The position numbers were made by a program, and so were the translations under genes. A DNA stretch of 64,000 nt from Hymenobacter sp. YIM 151500-1 (lineage in GTDB: Bacteria > Bacteroidota > Bacteroidia > Cytophagales > Hymenobacteraceae). Under the pieces are notes generated by a model. It was not told where the DNA came from, did no database searches, and saw nothing but the letters and a program-made list of their open reading frames with translations. The stretch lies in contig NZ_CP110139.1 of the NCBI RefSeq assembly GCF_025979885.1, positions 4,360,001 through 4,424,000 on the forward strand, in the 5' to 3' direction. How positions within the stretch are numbered: the stretch's first letter is position 1; the number at the start of each line of letters is the position of its first letter. This document shows, one piece after another, positions 54,971 through 63,144 of the stretch.

Positions 54971-55711
54971 ATGAACGAAAAGAAATCTGGACTTGAAGCC
55001 TTCGTTGAGCGCCACCGCGCCGACTTCGACCTGTTCGAGCCGCGCCCCGATTTGTGGGACGACATCGAGCGGGAGCTGGCGGCCCCGGTGGCTTCCCGGC
55101 CGGAAGAAGCGCCGTTGCGCGTAGTTCCCCTGTACCCGGCTGCCGGCCCGGTAGCCACCGGGCCCGACGCCGTGCAGCGGGCCCGGCCCTATGGCATAGC
55201 GGCTGCCGTGGCCGCCCTGCTGCTGGTAGGCACCTGGTTTTGGCAGCACCGCTCCGAGGCTACTATCTGGACGCGCACCGGCCAGGCGCACGTAACCCTG
55301 CCCGCCGTCTCGGCCCCCGACCCCGACCACTCCCTGTATGCCGGGCCCGACCTGCTGGCGACGGCCGCCACCAACGAGCCTGGCCAGCGCCTGCACAGCG
55401 CCGTGCAGCGCATGGAAGCCTACTACGCCGCGCAGATTACGGAGCGCCAGCAGGAGCTGCAACACCCTGACCAGGAAGCCAGCAGTGCCCCGCAGGACTG
55501 GCAGCAGGAGCTAACGGCCCTGGACTCGACCTACCAGCAGCTGAAAGCCGAGTTGTACCGCAACCCCGAGCCCGATGTGGTGCTGGAAGCCATGAACCGC
55601 AACCTGCAGATTCGGCTGGACCTGCTGAACCAGCAGCTGCGCACCCAGGAGCAAATCCGGGAGTATCATAACCAGCCCTACATGGTGGCCGACAGCCGCC
55701 GCATGCCCTAG
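54971..55711 (+). CDS. putative membrane anti-sigma factor
   Basis: A 246-residue single-pass protein. The cytoplasmic N-terminus (~1-70) is acidic/basic with FVERHRADFDLFEPRPDLWD, the kind of segment that binds ECF sigma factors in Bacteroidota. One transmembrane helix follows (~75-93, YGIAAAVAALLLVGTWFWQ). The extracytoplasmic C-terminal part is rich in Gln and helical: MEAYYAAQITERQQELQ, LDSTYQQLKAELYRNPEPD and NLQIRLDLLNQQLRTQEQIR, likely a coiled coil. There is no zinc anti-sigma motif (HxxxCxxC). The start at 54971 is chosen over 54941 because the added residues look unconserved. Six bases separate it from the next gene. Confidence 0.72.
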   Translation: MNEKKSGLEAFVERHRADFDLFEPRPDLWDDIERELAAPVASRPEEAPLRVVPLYPAAGPVATGPDAVQRARPYGIAAAVAALLLVGTWFWQHRSEATIWTRTGQAHVTLPAVSAPDPDHSLYAGPDLLATAATNEPGQRLHSAVQRMEAYYAAQITERQQELQHPDQEASSAPQDWQQELTALDSTYQQLKAELYRNPEPDVVLEAMNRNLQIRLDLLNQQLRTQEQIREYHNQPYMVADSRRMP

Positions 55712-55717
55712 CCCGCC

Positions 55718-56959
55718 ATGAGCCGCTTCCTGCTGATTGTCGTCCGCCGCTGCGTGGGCCGGCTGCCGCTGCTTGCGCTGCTGGGCCTGGTAGCCGCGCC
55801 TGGCCAGGCTCAGGTAGTTGCGCCCGAGCCCGCCGCCCCGGCCCTGCATTACCACCAGCCGGGAACTGAGCTGCCGGCCTCTTCCGGAACCGCTGTGCCC
55901 CCCGAGCAGCAGAGCGGAGCCGGCCAGGGGCCCCAGGAAGAAAGCCAGCCGGGGCCGGCCGTGGAAAAACTGCGGAAGCTAAGCCGCACCTTTACCGCAA
56001 CCGGGGCCAAACCCTTCCTGCTCGACACCCGCTACGGCCGCGTGCAGGTGAACGTGTGGAGCCAATCGGAAATCCGCACCGACGTGGACATCATCACGCG
56101 GGCCGACACCGAGGAAAAAGCCCAGCAGCTCCAGGACATGATTCAGGTGCAGGTGCTCGACGATGCCGAGGCCGGGGGCATTGTGGCCCGGTCGCGCTTC
56201 GGGGCCATGCCGCGGGAGTGCTGGAGCCGCACCAAGCTGTACGAGGTGAACTACACGGTGTGGGTACCCAAAAACACGCCCCTGTACCTAGCTACCCGCT
56301 TCGGCGAAATCAGCATAACCGGCGACCTGGCCGGCCCCACGGAGCTGGCCGTGGAGTACGGCACCCTGCGCACGGCCCGCCTCGACGGCCCGCGCAACGT
56401 GCTGCACGTCAGCAACGGGCAGTGCGCCGTGCCCTACGCCCGCCGGGCCAGCATCGATGCTTCGTATTCCAAGCTGCGGCTGACGGAAGGCGGAGCCGTG
56501 GAGCTGCGCAACAACTACTCCGACATCGACATCGGCTCGGTGCAGGACCTGACCGTGCACAGCAAGTACGGCGACGTGGCCCTGGGCACGGTGCGCAACC
56601 TGCGCGGCACCTCCGGCTACTCCAAGTTCAGCATCGACAAGCTCGGCAACCAGCTCGACATGAGCGTGCAGTACTGCCCCAGCTTTGAGGTGCGCAACAC
56701 GGGCCGCAACTTCCGCCAAATCAACCTCGACGGGGGCTACAGCACTTTCCTGCTCAACTTCCCCGACGGCGCCGGCTTCAACTTCGACGTGAACACCCAG
56801 CACGGCAAGCTGCTGGTAGACAAGCGCCTGGTGCGGGTGGCCTCGGAGGAGTCCAGCGCCAGCAGCAGCGACATGCAGGGCCAGTTTGGCGGCCAGGCCC
56901 GCACCACCGGCAACGTCAACATCCGGGTCCGCTACGGCAACGTAAGATTTAACCGGTAA
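55718..56959 (+). CDS. exported DUF4097-like beta-helix protein
   Basis: A 413-residue exported protein. The signal peptide (LPLLALLGLVAAPGQAQ) is followed by a Pro/Gln/Ala-rich linker (to ~85) and a long repetitive beta region with alternating strand motifs: FLLDTRYGRVQVNVW, LYLATRFGEISITGDL, ELAVEYGTLRTARLDG, SIDASYSKLRLTEGG, VELRNNYSDIDIGSV and DLTVHSKYGDVALGTV. This is the DUF4097-type right-handed helix. It follows the sigma and anti-sigma genes at 6 bases and is probably the sensor or effector of that switch. Cys residues (REC, GQC, QYC) are scattered. Confidence 0.8.
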   Translation: MSRFLLIVVRRCVGRLPLLALLGLVAAPGQAQVVAPEPAAPALHYHQPGTELPASSGTAVPPEQQSGAGQGPQEESQPGPAVEKLRKLSRTFTATGAKPFLLDTRYGRVQVNVWSQSEIRTDVDIITRADTEEKAQQLQDMIQVQVLDDAEAGGIVARSRFGAMPRECWSRTKLYEVNYTVWVPKNTPLYLATRFGEISITGDLAGPTELAVEYGTLRTARLDGPRNVLHVSNGQCAVPYARRASIDASYSKLRLTEGGAVELRNNYSDIDIGSVQDLTVHSKYGDVALGTVRNLRGTSGYSKFSIDKLGNQLDMSVQYCPSFEVRNTGRNFRQINLDGGYSTFLLNFPDGAGFNFDVNTQHGKLLVDKRLVRVASEESSASSSDMQGQFGGQARTTGNVNIRVRYGNVRFNR

Positions 56960-56967
56960 GCGTGGAT

Positions 56968-56990
56968 GGCGCGGCGTTCTGCTCCGCGCC
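56968..56990 (+). other. stem-loop after the sigma operon
   Basis: GGCGCGG / CCGCGCC, seven-base stem, nine-base loop, followed only by CCTCTTAG. It could be a weak terminator or attenuator before the PCC-domain gene. Confidence 0.4.
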
Positions 56991-57032
56991 CCTCTTAGCT
57001 GAGTGTCCCGCTTTTCTTGCCGACCTTCGGCC

Positions 57033-57593
57033 ATGCGTTTCTTCCTGCTGCTTGGCTTGCTGGCGCTGCTGCCCCAGGCCAGCCCGGCACAATCTGCTTC
57101 TGCCGTGTCGTCTGCCCCGCCCGTTGTCAGCTCCTCACTCCGCACCTACGCCCTGCGGCTCCGGCCCGGCCAGGACCTGCGCCGGGAGCTGCTGGCTTTC
57201 ACGGAGCGCCAGCACCTGCGGGCCGCCGCCGTGCTGACCTGCGTGGGCAGCCTCACGGTGGCCACCCTGCGCCTGGCCAACCAGGAAGGGCCCACCGTGT
57301 ACCGGGGCCACTTCGAGATTGTGTCACTAGTGGGTACGCTGTCGGTGAACGGCAGCCACCTGCACCTGTCGGTCGCCGACTCCACGGGCCGCACCATCGG
57401 GGGCCACCTGCTCGACGGCAGCCTTGTGTACACCACCGCCGAGCTGGTGCTGGGTGAGCTGCCCGAGCTAGATTTCCGGCGCGAGCCGGACGCCACGTTT
57501 GGCTACCGGGAGCTAGCGGTGTACCCGGCGGAGCCGGCTGCCAAGGCCCCATCGGCCCCGAAAACTACTGCCCCGCCCCGCCGGAAAAAATAG
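57033..57593 (+). CDS. exported PCC/DUF296-domain protein
   Basis: The PCC (DUF296) domain is usually found in cytoplasmic or AT-hook DNA-binding proteins. Here the 186-residue protein has a clear signal peptide (FFLLLGLLALLPQASPAQ) before it. The domain (about 40-155) has YALRLRPGQDLRRELLAF, AAAVLTCVGSLTVATLRLAN, YRGHFEIVSLVGTLSVNGSH, then HLHLSVADSTGRTIGGHLLD. A basic Pro/Ala tail follows (PPRRKK). The start at 57033 is preferred; 57003 would add ten residues before the signal. An envelope function is implied but unknown. It has the same strand as the sigma operon, but a stem-loop lies between. Confidence 0.78.
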   Translation: MRFFLLLGLLALLPQASPAQSASAVSSAPPVVSSSLRTYALRLRPGQDLRRELLAFTERQHLRAAAVLTCVGSLTVATLRLANQEGPTVYRGHFEIVSLVGTLSVNGSHLHLSVADSTGRTIGGHLLDGSLVYTTAELVLGELPELDFRREPDATFGYRELAVYPAEPAAKAPSAPKTTAPPRRKK

Positions 57594-57639
57594 ACCACCT
57601 GAAACAGCGCCGGGGCTTTTTCAAGCTGAACAAAAGCAA

Positions 57640-57647
57640 TATACTTG
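57640..57647 (+). promoter_or_regulatory. candidate -7 box TATACTTG
   Basis: Seven of eight bases match TAnnTTTG. It lies 68 bases before the large TPR-MORN gene. Confidence 0.35.
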
Positions 57648-57715
57648 TGAGAAACTATCAACGGACCACCGCAGGGGCGGCTGGGCCGGGGAAGTGACTT
57701 ATACTGATTGCGTTA

Positions 57716-60700
57716 ATGCGAGTTTTTACGTACGGCACGCTCCTGGGCCTCTGGGCCGGAGCTGCCGCCGCGGCGTACGGGCAACAGCAGCCGGCTACCG
57801 TACCCACTGCCGCCCAGGCCCTGCAAGAGGGCGTAGCCCTGCACGATAAAGGCGACTACGCCGGGGCCATCCGCCAGTATTTGCTGGTGCCTTCTTCCGA
57901 TACGGGCTACGTGAGCGTGCAGGGCGAGCTGGCCCTGTCGTACCTGCTGAACAAGCAGTACCGGGAAGCCGCCGATGCCAGCCGCCGGGCCATTGCCTTG
58001 CGCATGCATCATGCCCAGCCCTACTACGTGCTGGCCGAAGCCGAGGAAAACCTTAAGCATATGCCCGAAACCTTTCAGGCCTACACCGAAGGGCTGAAAC
58101 GGTTTCCCTACAACCAGCTGCTCTGGTTCAACCAGGGCGTGAGCCACGATGCCCTGAAGCAGCGGCCGGCTGCCCTGGCCAGCTGGCAGCGCAGCCTGGA
58201 GCTGGACCCCTTACACCCCGGCACGCACTACCAATTGGCGTGGCTGGCTCTGGAGCAGGGGCAGACGGCCCGCGCCCTCATCAGCCTGCTTACCTTCTTG
58301 GCCATCAGGCCGGATGCCGAAAACAGCCGGGACGTGCTGGTGCTGGCCGAGCGTATTGCCAGCAATGAGATGGAAGTAGAAGAGAAAGAGCGGGAAAAGC
58401 CTTTTGTGCCAAACGAGGCCTTTCAGGAGCTGGACCTGCTGCTGACCTCCAAAGTGGCCTTGCGCAAAGACTACACCTCGCGGGTGAAGTTCGACGCCAA
58501 CCTGGTAAAGCAGGCCCAGCTGCTGGTGGAGAAGTTTCCGGCCGCCGGCCCCCGCGAAACCGACCTGTGGCTGCGCGCATACGGCCCCATGGTGGAAGCC
58601 CTGCGCCGCGACGACAACCTGACGCCCTTCACCTACATGATACTGCTGTCGGCCGAAGACAAGCGGCCCGCGCAGTGGGTGAAGTCCAATAAAAGCAAGG
58701 TGGAGCGCATGAGCCAGGCAGTGGCCGGGGCCCTGCTGCGCCTGCGCATTCAGCAGCCCGTGGCCGGCCAGCCCGCCGAAACGCGCCGGGACGCCTGGTT
58801 TCAGGATGGCTACGTGCAGGGCATCGGCGCCGGCACCTCCAAAGACGGCAAGCTGGAAACCCTGCGCGGCCCCTGGCTGATAATAGACAAAGCCGGGGCG
58901 GTAATGGAGGAGGGCTCCTTCACGGAGGACGGCTACCGCACCGGCCGCTGGCGCGAGCATCACCCCAACGGGCAGCTGGCCAAGGAGCTGAACTACGGCG
59001 CGCAGGGTTTGCTGGAAGGTCGCTACGTGGAATACCACGACAACGGCGCCCTGTCGATAGAAGGCACCTACAAAGCCGGGAAAGTAGTAGGCTCCGTCAA
59101 GCTCTACCACTACTGCGGGGAGGTGCGCGAAGTGCGGCCCTACGAAAACGGCGACGTAAGCGGAGAAGCCCTGTTCTATTATCCCAACGGTAAGCTTCAG
59201 CGTCGCGCCACGTACCGGGCCGATAAGCTCGAAGGCCGGGCCACCAATTACTACCCCGACGGAACGGTGGAAGCCACCTACACCTTTGCTGCCGACCAGC
59301 GTCAGGGGCCGTTTGAGGTGTTTTACGCCGATAAGCAGCTGGAGCGCAAAGGCAGCTACGAGCAAAACGAGCTGCACGGCGAGTACCAGGAGTTTCATTC
59401 CAACGGGCAGCTGGCCAGCACCGGCCGCTACAACCACGGCAAGCAGGCGGGCCGCTGGCAGGTGTTTTACGCTTCGGGCAAGCCTAGCGAAGACAAAAAC
59501 TTTGACCTCGCCACCGGTGAGCTGCACGGCGCTTTCAAAGACTACGACCGGGACGGCCGCCTGACCAGTGAGGTGCAGTACAACCAAGGCCGCATTGCCG
59601 GGGTTACGTTTCTGGACGGCGCCGGCCGCCAGCTCAGCCAGACTACGGTGGCCAAAAAAGGCCGGACCGCCGTGAAAGGCCTCTATCCAGATGGGTCGCT
59701 GCACTTTACGGGCAGCTACCAGGATGGCAACCTGGCCGAGGAGTGGCGCTGGTTTCGGCGCAATGGCACCCTGGCCACCGTGCGCCACTACCGCAGCGGC
59801 AAGCAGGAGGGTGTCGAGGAGTTCTACGCCGCCACCGGCCGCGTAACCCAGCGCAACCACTACCAGGACGGCCAGCTGAACGGCCTGTCTGAAACCTACT
59901 ATGCCCACGGCCAGCTCCAGCGCACCGGCTACTACGCGGGCGGCGAGCAGCAAGGCACCTGGCGGCAATATTACCCCACGGGCCAGCTGAGTGAGGAATA
60001 CAACTTGCAGGACGGCCGCCTCCACGGCCAGACGCGCAGCTACACCCCGGCCGGCCAACTCAGCCGGGAGCGGTGGCTGGAGTACGAGCGGGAGCTGACC
60101 GTCACCACCTTCGACTCCACCGGGCGAGTAGTGGACCGCATTCAGGTGCAGCCCACCACCAAGAGCCTGACCGTGCACTACCCCAACGGCAAGCCCCGCA
60201 TCGAGAACGGCTGGCTGTGCTACGACTATCAGGGCACCGAAAAGTGGCTGCTGCCCAACGGCAAAACCGAAATAACCGTGAACCTGGACCTGGGCCAGCG
60301 CCAGGGCCCCTACCGGCGCTACGACCCGCTTACGGGCCAGCTCGTGGAAGAAGGCACCTACCGTAACGGCAAGCGCGAAGGAGAGTGGAAATACTACTAC
60401 GCCACGGGCAAGCCGCTCCGCCGCGGCACCTACCGCGCCGGCAATATGGAAGGCGAGTGGCTACGGTACTTCGAGAACGGGCAGGTCGAGGCCCGGTCAG
60501 TGTATGAGAACGACGAGCTGAACGGCCCCCTGCGCCTTTACAACATGCAAGGGGAGCTGCTCCTGGAAAAGGTGTACGCCAACGGCGAGCTGCTGGGCTT
60601 CCGCAGTCCGGGCCCCGACGGGCAGGCCAGCGGCGACGTAAAGCCCCTGGGTGCCATCAACACCACGTTTGCCAACGGCAAGCCCGCTGCTTCCGAAACC

Positions 60701-61024
60701 TATCAGAAAGGGACGCTGAGCGGCGCCCGCACCTACTACTACAGCTCCGGCCAGGTATACCGCCGCGCCCAGAATACCCCCGACGGCCAGCTCAACGGCC
60801 AGCTCACCACCTATTACCCCACCGGCAAAGTGCAGGAGGAAGAGGCCTACCGCTTTGATGAGCTGCACGGCCGCTGCCGCTACTACCGCCCCGATGGGAC
60901 CCTAGAGCGCGAAGAAACGTACCGTTGCGGCGAAAAGGCCGGCCCCACCATCTACTACAATGCCCAGGGCAAGCCCCTGCGCACCGACTACTACTGGAAC
61001 ACCCACGTGTATGAAACTCGCTAA
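57716..61024 (+). CDS. 1102-residue exported TPR + MORN/YwqK-repeat protein
   Basis: A signal peptide is likely (YGTLLGLWAGAAAAAYGQQ). TPR helices at ~25-200 (ALQEGVALHDKGDYAGAIRQ, YREAADASRRAIALRMHH, YNQLLWFNQGVSHDALKQRP) are followed by a helical linker (~205-370). From ~380 to the end there are at least twenty repeats of about 22-25 residues of the MORN/YwqK kind: D G ... G .W..Y..NGQL....Y..G...G....YY. Examples: GRWREHHPNGQLAKEL, GPFEVFYADKQLERKG, GEWKYYYATGKPLRRG. YwqK repeats often occur beside toxin-immunity loci, but no toxin is visible. The last 14 bases overlap the next gene. Confidence 0.85.
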   Translation: MRVFTYGTLLGLWAGAAAAAYGQQQPATVPTAAQALQEGVALHDKGDYAGAIRQYLLVPSSDTGYVSVQGELALSYLLNKQYREAADASRRAIALRMHHAQPYYVLAEAEENLKHMPETFQAYTEGLKRFPYNQLLWFNQGVSHDALKQRPAALASWQRSLELDPLHPGTHYQLAWLALEQGQTARALISLLTFLAIRPDAENSRDVLVLAERIASNEMEVEEKEREKPFVPNEAFQELDLLLTSKVALRKDYTSRVKFDANLVKQAQLLVEKFPAAGPRETDLWLRAYGPMVEALRRDDNLTPFTYMILLSAEDKRPAQWVKSNKSKVERMSQAVAGALLRLRIQQPVAGQPAETRRDAWFQDGYVQGIGAGTSKDGKLETLRGPWLIIDKAGAVMEEGSFTEDGYRTGRWREHHPNGQLAKELNYGAQGLLEGRYVEYHDNGALSIEGTYKAGKVVGSVKLYHYCGEVREVRPYENGDVSGEALFYYPNGKLQRRATYRADKLEGRATNYYPDGTVEATYTFAADQRQGPFEVFYADKQLERKGSYEQNELHGEYQEFHSNGQLASTGRYNHGKQAGRWQVFYASGKPSEDKNFDLATGELHGAFKDYDRDGRLTSEVQYNQGRIAGVTFLDGAGRQLSQTTVAKKGRTAVKGLYPDGSLHFTGSYQDGNLAEEWRWFRRNGTLATVRHYRSGKQEGVEEFYAATGRVTQRNHYQDGQLNGLSETYYAHGQLQRTGYYAGGEQQGTWRQYYPTGQLSEEYNLQDGRLHGQTRSYTPAGQLSRERWLEYERELTVTTFDSTGRVVDRIQVQPTTKSLTVHYPNGKPRIENGWLCYDYQGTEKWLLPNGKTEITVNLDLGQRQGPYRRYDPLTGQLVEEGTYRNGKREGEWKYYYATGKPLRRGTYRAGNMEGEWLRYFENGQVEARSVYENDELNGPLRLYNMQGELLLEKVYANGELLGFRSPGPDGQASGDVKPLGAINTTFANGKPAASETYQKGTLSGARTYYYSSGQVYRRAQNTPDGQLNGQLTTYYPTGKVQEEEAYRFDELHGRCRYYRPDGTLEREETYRCGEKAGPTIYYNAQGKPLRTDYYWNTHVYETR

Positions 61025-62960
61025 TCTGGGCCACTGGCTGCTGGGACTGTGGCTGGCGGCCACCACCGGGCTGGCCGCCCAGGCCCAGCAGCCCGCCCAG
61101 CAGCTGGCCCAGCTCAAGCAGCAGTACCCCACCGAAAAAGCCGTGTACCTCGACTACCGCCAGGAGGTGATGGTGGAGCTGAAGGGCGACTCGGTGCAGG
61201 TGCTGGCCCGCCACCACTACGACATGCTGCACCTGGCTGCGCAGTCGGATATGTACGCGCCCGACCAGGTGCACAGCTCCCACTTCAACCGCCTCCAGAA
61301 AATAGAGGCCCGCTCCCTGGTGCCCGCCACCAACGACTACAAGGCGCTGAAGGTGACGGAGTTTAAAGACAAGTTTGAAATTCAGCCGGGCATTTTCTTC
61401 GACGATGCGCGCGTCGTTAGCTTCTCCTACCCGGTGGTGGCGCCCGGCGTGCGCACCGTGTGCGACTACACCGTGCGCCACCCCGATGCGCGTTTTCTGA
61501 ACCCGTTCTACTTCGCCAGCTACGTGCCCGTGCGCCACGCCGAGCTGGTCGTTACGGTGCCGCGCACCGTTCGCCTGAACACCAAGCAGTTTCACGTGCC
61601 GGCCGGCAAAGTAGCCTACACCCGCCAGGAAAAAGGCAGCACCGTGGTGCACCGCTGGACGGCCGACAACCTGCCCGCTACGCCCCGCGCCCCCGACGCC
61701 CCGGAGCCCAGCTACTACACGCCTCATCTGGTGTATTTCCTGGAGGAAGCCCCGGTAAACGGCCAGCCGCGCCGCCTGCTGGGCGGCGTGCCCGAGCTGT
61801 ATAGCCTGTATGCCGGCTTCGTGAAAAACCTCGACCGGCAGGAGAGCCCCGCCCTGCGCCGCGTGGTGGACTCCCTGACGGCCGGGGCGCGCACCGAGCC
61901 TGAGAAGGTGGCCCGCATCTATTACTGGGTGCAGGACCACGTGCGCTACATTGCCTTTGAGAACGGCCTGCGCGGCTTTATTCCGCACGATGCGGGGCGG
62001 GTGTACGCCAGCCGCTACGGCGACTGCAAGGACATGGCCAACCTGCTCCACGAGATGCTGCGCCTGGCCGGCATCAAAGCCTACCGCACCTGGATTGGCA
62101 CCCGCGACCTGCCCTACCGCTACGCCGAGCTGGCCACGCCCGGCGTCGACAACCACATGATTACCACCTACGAGCCCCGCCCCGGCCAGTACGTGTTTCT
62201 GGATGCCACCAGCAAGTACACGCCCTACGGTATGCCGTCCTCAATGATTCAGGGCAAAGACGCACTGCTGGCCCTGGACGCCGAGCACTGCAAGGTGGTG
62301 AGCGTGCCGGTGATGGAGCGCCAGCGCAACCGCACCGTCGACAGCTCGGTGGTGGTGCTCGACGGCGCCACCGGCCTGCGCGGTACCGGTCGCCTGGCCC
62401 TAACCGGCTACCCCAAAGTGCACCAGACCTACGCCCTCGACGGCCTCAACAAAGTAGACGAAGCCAAGCTGGTAAAAGGCCTGGTGGAGCGCGGCAACAA
62501 CAAGTTCTTCGTCGATAAATACGCCGTGCGCCACCTCGACGCCCGCGACCAGCCCCTGCTGGTCGACTACGAGTACCGCCTGCAAGACTACGTGCAGCGC
62601 CTCGACGACGAGGTGTACGTCAACCTCAACCTCGACCAGCGCTACGCCGCCGACCGCCTCGACCCCACCAAGCGCACCCTGCCCCGCACCAACGACTACC
62701 ACCACGTCACGCGCACCCGCACCGAGTTTGAAGTGCCCACCGGCTACGAGGTAACCTACCTGCCCGCCAACGCCACAGGCCAGGCCGAGGTACTGGGCTT
62801 TTCCATCCGCTACGAGCGCAAAGGCAATAAAATCATCCAGGAAAAAGAAGTGTACGTGAACTACCTGCTGCTGGAGCCAACCCAGTTTGGGCAGTGGAAC
62901 ACCGTGGTGGACAAGCTCAACAACGCCTACCGCGACGCCCTTATCCTGAAGCGCAAATAG
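61011..62960 (+). CDS. DUF3857/transglutaminase-core exported protein
   Basis: A 649-residue exported protein with signal peptide (HWLLGLWLAATTGLAAQAQ). A DUF3857 domain (~50-220) is followed by a transglutaminase-like core (~285-410). Its papain-type triad is Cys339 (YGDCKDMANLLHEML), His382 (GVDNHMITTYE) and Asp398 (YVFLDATSKYTPYG). A DUF3858-like beta C-terminal region follows to the end. In the family this is usually a periplasmic protein of unknown enzyme activity. The start at 61011 lies inside the TPR-MORN gene and overlaps it by 14 bases, showing tight coupling. Confidence 0.88.
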   Translation: MKLANLGHWLLGLWLAATTGLAAQAQQPAQQLAQLKQQYPTEKAVYLDYRQEVMVELKGDSVQVLARHHYDMLHLAAQSDMYAPDQVHSSHFNRLQKIEARSLVPATNDYKALKVTEFKDKFEIQPGIFFDDARVVSFSYPVVAPGVRTVCDYTVRHPDARFLNPFYFASYVPVRHAELVVTVPRTVRLNTKQFHVPAGKVAYTRQEKGSTVVHRWTADNLPATPRAPDAPEPSYYTPHLVYFLEEAPVNGQPRRLLGGVPELYSLYAGFVKNLDRQESPALRRVVDSLTAGARTEPEKVARIYYWVQDHVRYIAFENGLRGFIPHDAGRVYASRYGDCKDMANLLHEMLRLAGIKAYRTWIGTRDLPYRYAELATPGVDNHMITTYEPRPGQYVFLDATSKYTPYGMPSSMIQGKDALLALDAEHCKVVSVPVMERQRNRTVDSSVVVLDGATGLRGTGRLALTGYPKVHQTYALDGLNKVDEAKLVKGLVERGNNKFFVDKYAVRHLDARDQPLLVDYEYRLQDYVQRLDDEVYVNLNLDQRYAADRLDPTKRTLPRTNDYHHVTRTRTEFEVPTGYEVTYLPANATGQAEVLGFSIRYERKGNKIIQEKEVYVNYLLLEPTQFGQWNTVVDKLNNAYRDALILKRK

Positions 62961-63144
62961 CTTCTAGAGCCAGCCTCTTGCGCAGCTAAGCCGCAGCATG
63001 CATGAGCTACCCCCAAATTGCCAGGCTTGGGCCAACAGACGCCAAGGGAGGCTTGACATGACACTTAAGATTCTTGCCTCTGTGCGCCAGGTGCTTGCCG
63101 GCGGCGCGGCCGCTTCCTAACAATTTAGCCTCCATTCAAAACGT
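62961..63144. other. gap between the two DUF3857 genes
   Basis: A 184-base gap with no repeat or gene that I can support, and no clear terminator. A promoter for the next gene could lie here. Confidence 0.35.

Noticed and set aside
58211..60178. 655-codon minus-strand frame under the TPR-MORN gene
   Set aside because: An antisense shadow: low-complexity Val/Ala/Gly/Leu composition with no domain, while the plus strand has clear repeats.
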